From: Bacteroides ovatus
Lineage (GTDB): Bacteria; Bacteroidota; Bacteroidia; Bacteroidales; Bacteroidaceae
DNA length: 64,000 nucleotides
Direction: 5' to 3'
NCBI RefSeq assembly: GCF_001314995.1
Contig: NZ_CP012938.1
Coordinates: 4,154,001 to 4,218,000 of the forward strand
Shown here: positions 63,473 to 64,000 of the stretch, piece after piece
Layout: each line of letters begins with the position of its first letter
How positions within the stretch are numbered: position 1 is the first letter of the stretch
Made by a program: the position numbers and the translations under genes
The notes under the pieces: model-generated
What the model saw: only the letters and a program-made list of their open reading frames with translations
Database searches by the model: none
What the model was told of the DNA's origin: nothing

Positions 63473-64000
<528 letters not shown>

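Overview
The window looks like a chromosomal segment of a gut Bacteroides species (order Bacteroidales). The evidence is two SusC/SusD pairs, an ECF sigma/FecR anti-sigma pair, many Bacteroides-type promoter boxes (TAnnTTTG, sometimes with TTTG or TTG 20 nt upstream), several protein families largely confined to the phylum (DUF3098, DUF4271, DUF3244, DUF4861, DUF2723, MnmD, DUF6922-like), and two near-identical IS1182-type insertion sequences. The species cannot be settled from sequence inspection alone.

Region 1 (1-6.5 kb) is an AT-rich Rhs polymorphic-toxin locus on the plus strand. A frame-broken Rhs core protein ends in a JAB/JAMM-metalloprotease-like tip that is split by a second frameshift. 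It is followed by a putative immunity gene, an orphan JAMM-like tip with its own immunity lipoprotein, and a decayed third JAMM-like tip overlapping a third putative immunity gene.

Region 2 (6.7-21.6 kb) is housekeeping. It holds a methyltransferase-ftsX-DUF3098-uppP-truB-queA-folK run, then metK behind a candidate SAM-II-like riboswitch, a membrane TPR regulator with a small secreted DUF3244 protein, and a LOG-DUF4271-hemD-like-rnpA-yidD-TatD-like-tyrS run. A tRNA-Gln(UUG) closes the region, followed by IS copy 1.

Region 3 (23.9-34.6 kb) carries a minus-strand SusC-SusD-TPR histidine kinase operon and plus-strand uronate genes: kduI-kduD, then a separately transcribed DUF4861 lipoprotein. 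Region 4 (34.8-42.5 kb) is minus-strand: four small exported proteins and an XRE-type regulator, then a polysaccharide deacetylase and a large DUF2723 glycosyltransferase-like membrane protein.

Region 5 (42.7-56 kb) is a polysaccharide utilisation locus: ECF sigma, FecR, SusC with STN domain, SusD, two GH18-like lipoproteins whose catalytic motif is absent or altered, and a LamG-type surface lipoprotein. The layout resembles N-glycan (endo-beta-N-acetylglucosaminidase) loci. IS copy 2 has split a small ORF6N-domain gene inside this locus. Joining the two halves restores the reading frame and fixes the IS ends.

Region 6 (56-64 kb) holds a putative AbiE-like toxin-antitoxin module (XRE regulator, DUF6922-like, AbiEii nucleotidyltransferase), a zinc-type ABC importer pair lacking its permease gene, mnmD, a YqaA-type membrane protein, a multispanning membrane protein, purD and the 3' part of an S9 peptidase gene. 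Five intergenic gaps (around 21.8, 33.25, 39.05, 56.15 and 62.0 kb) carry unusual nested or repeated palindromic words.
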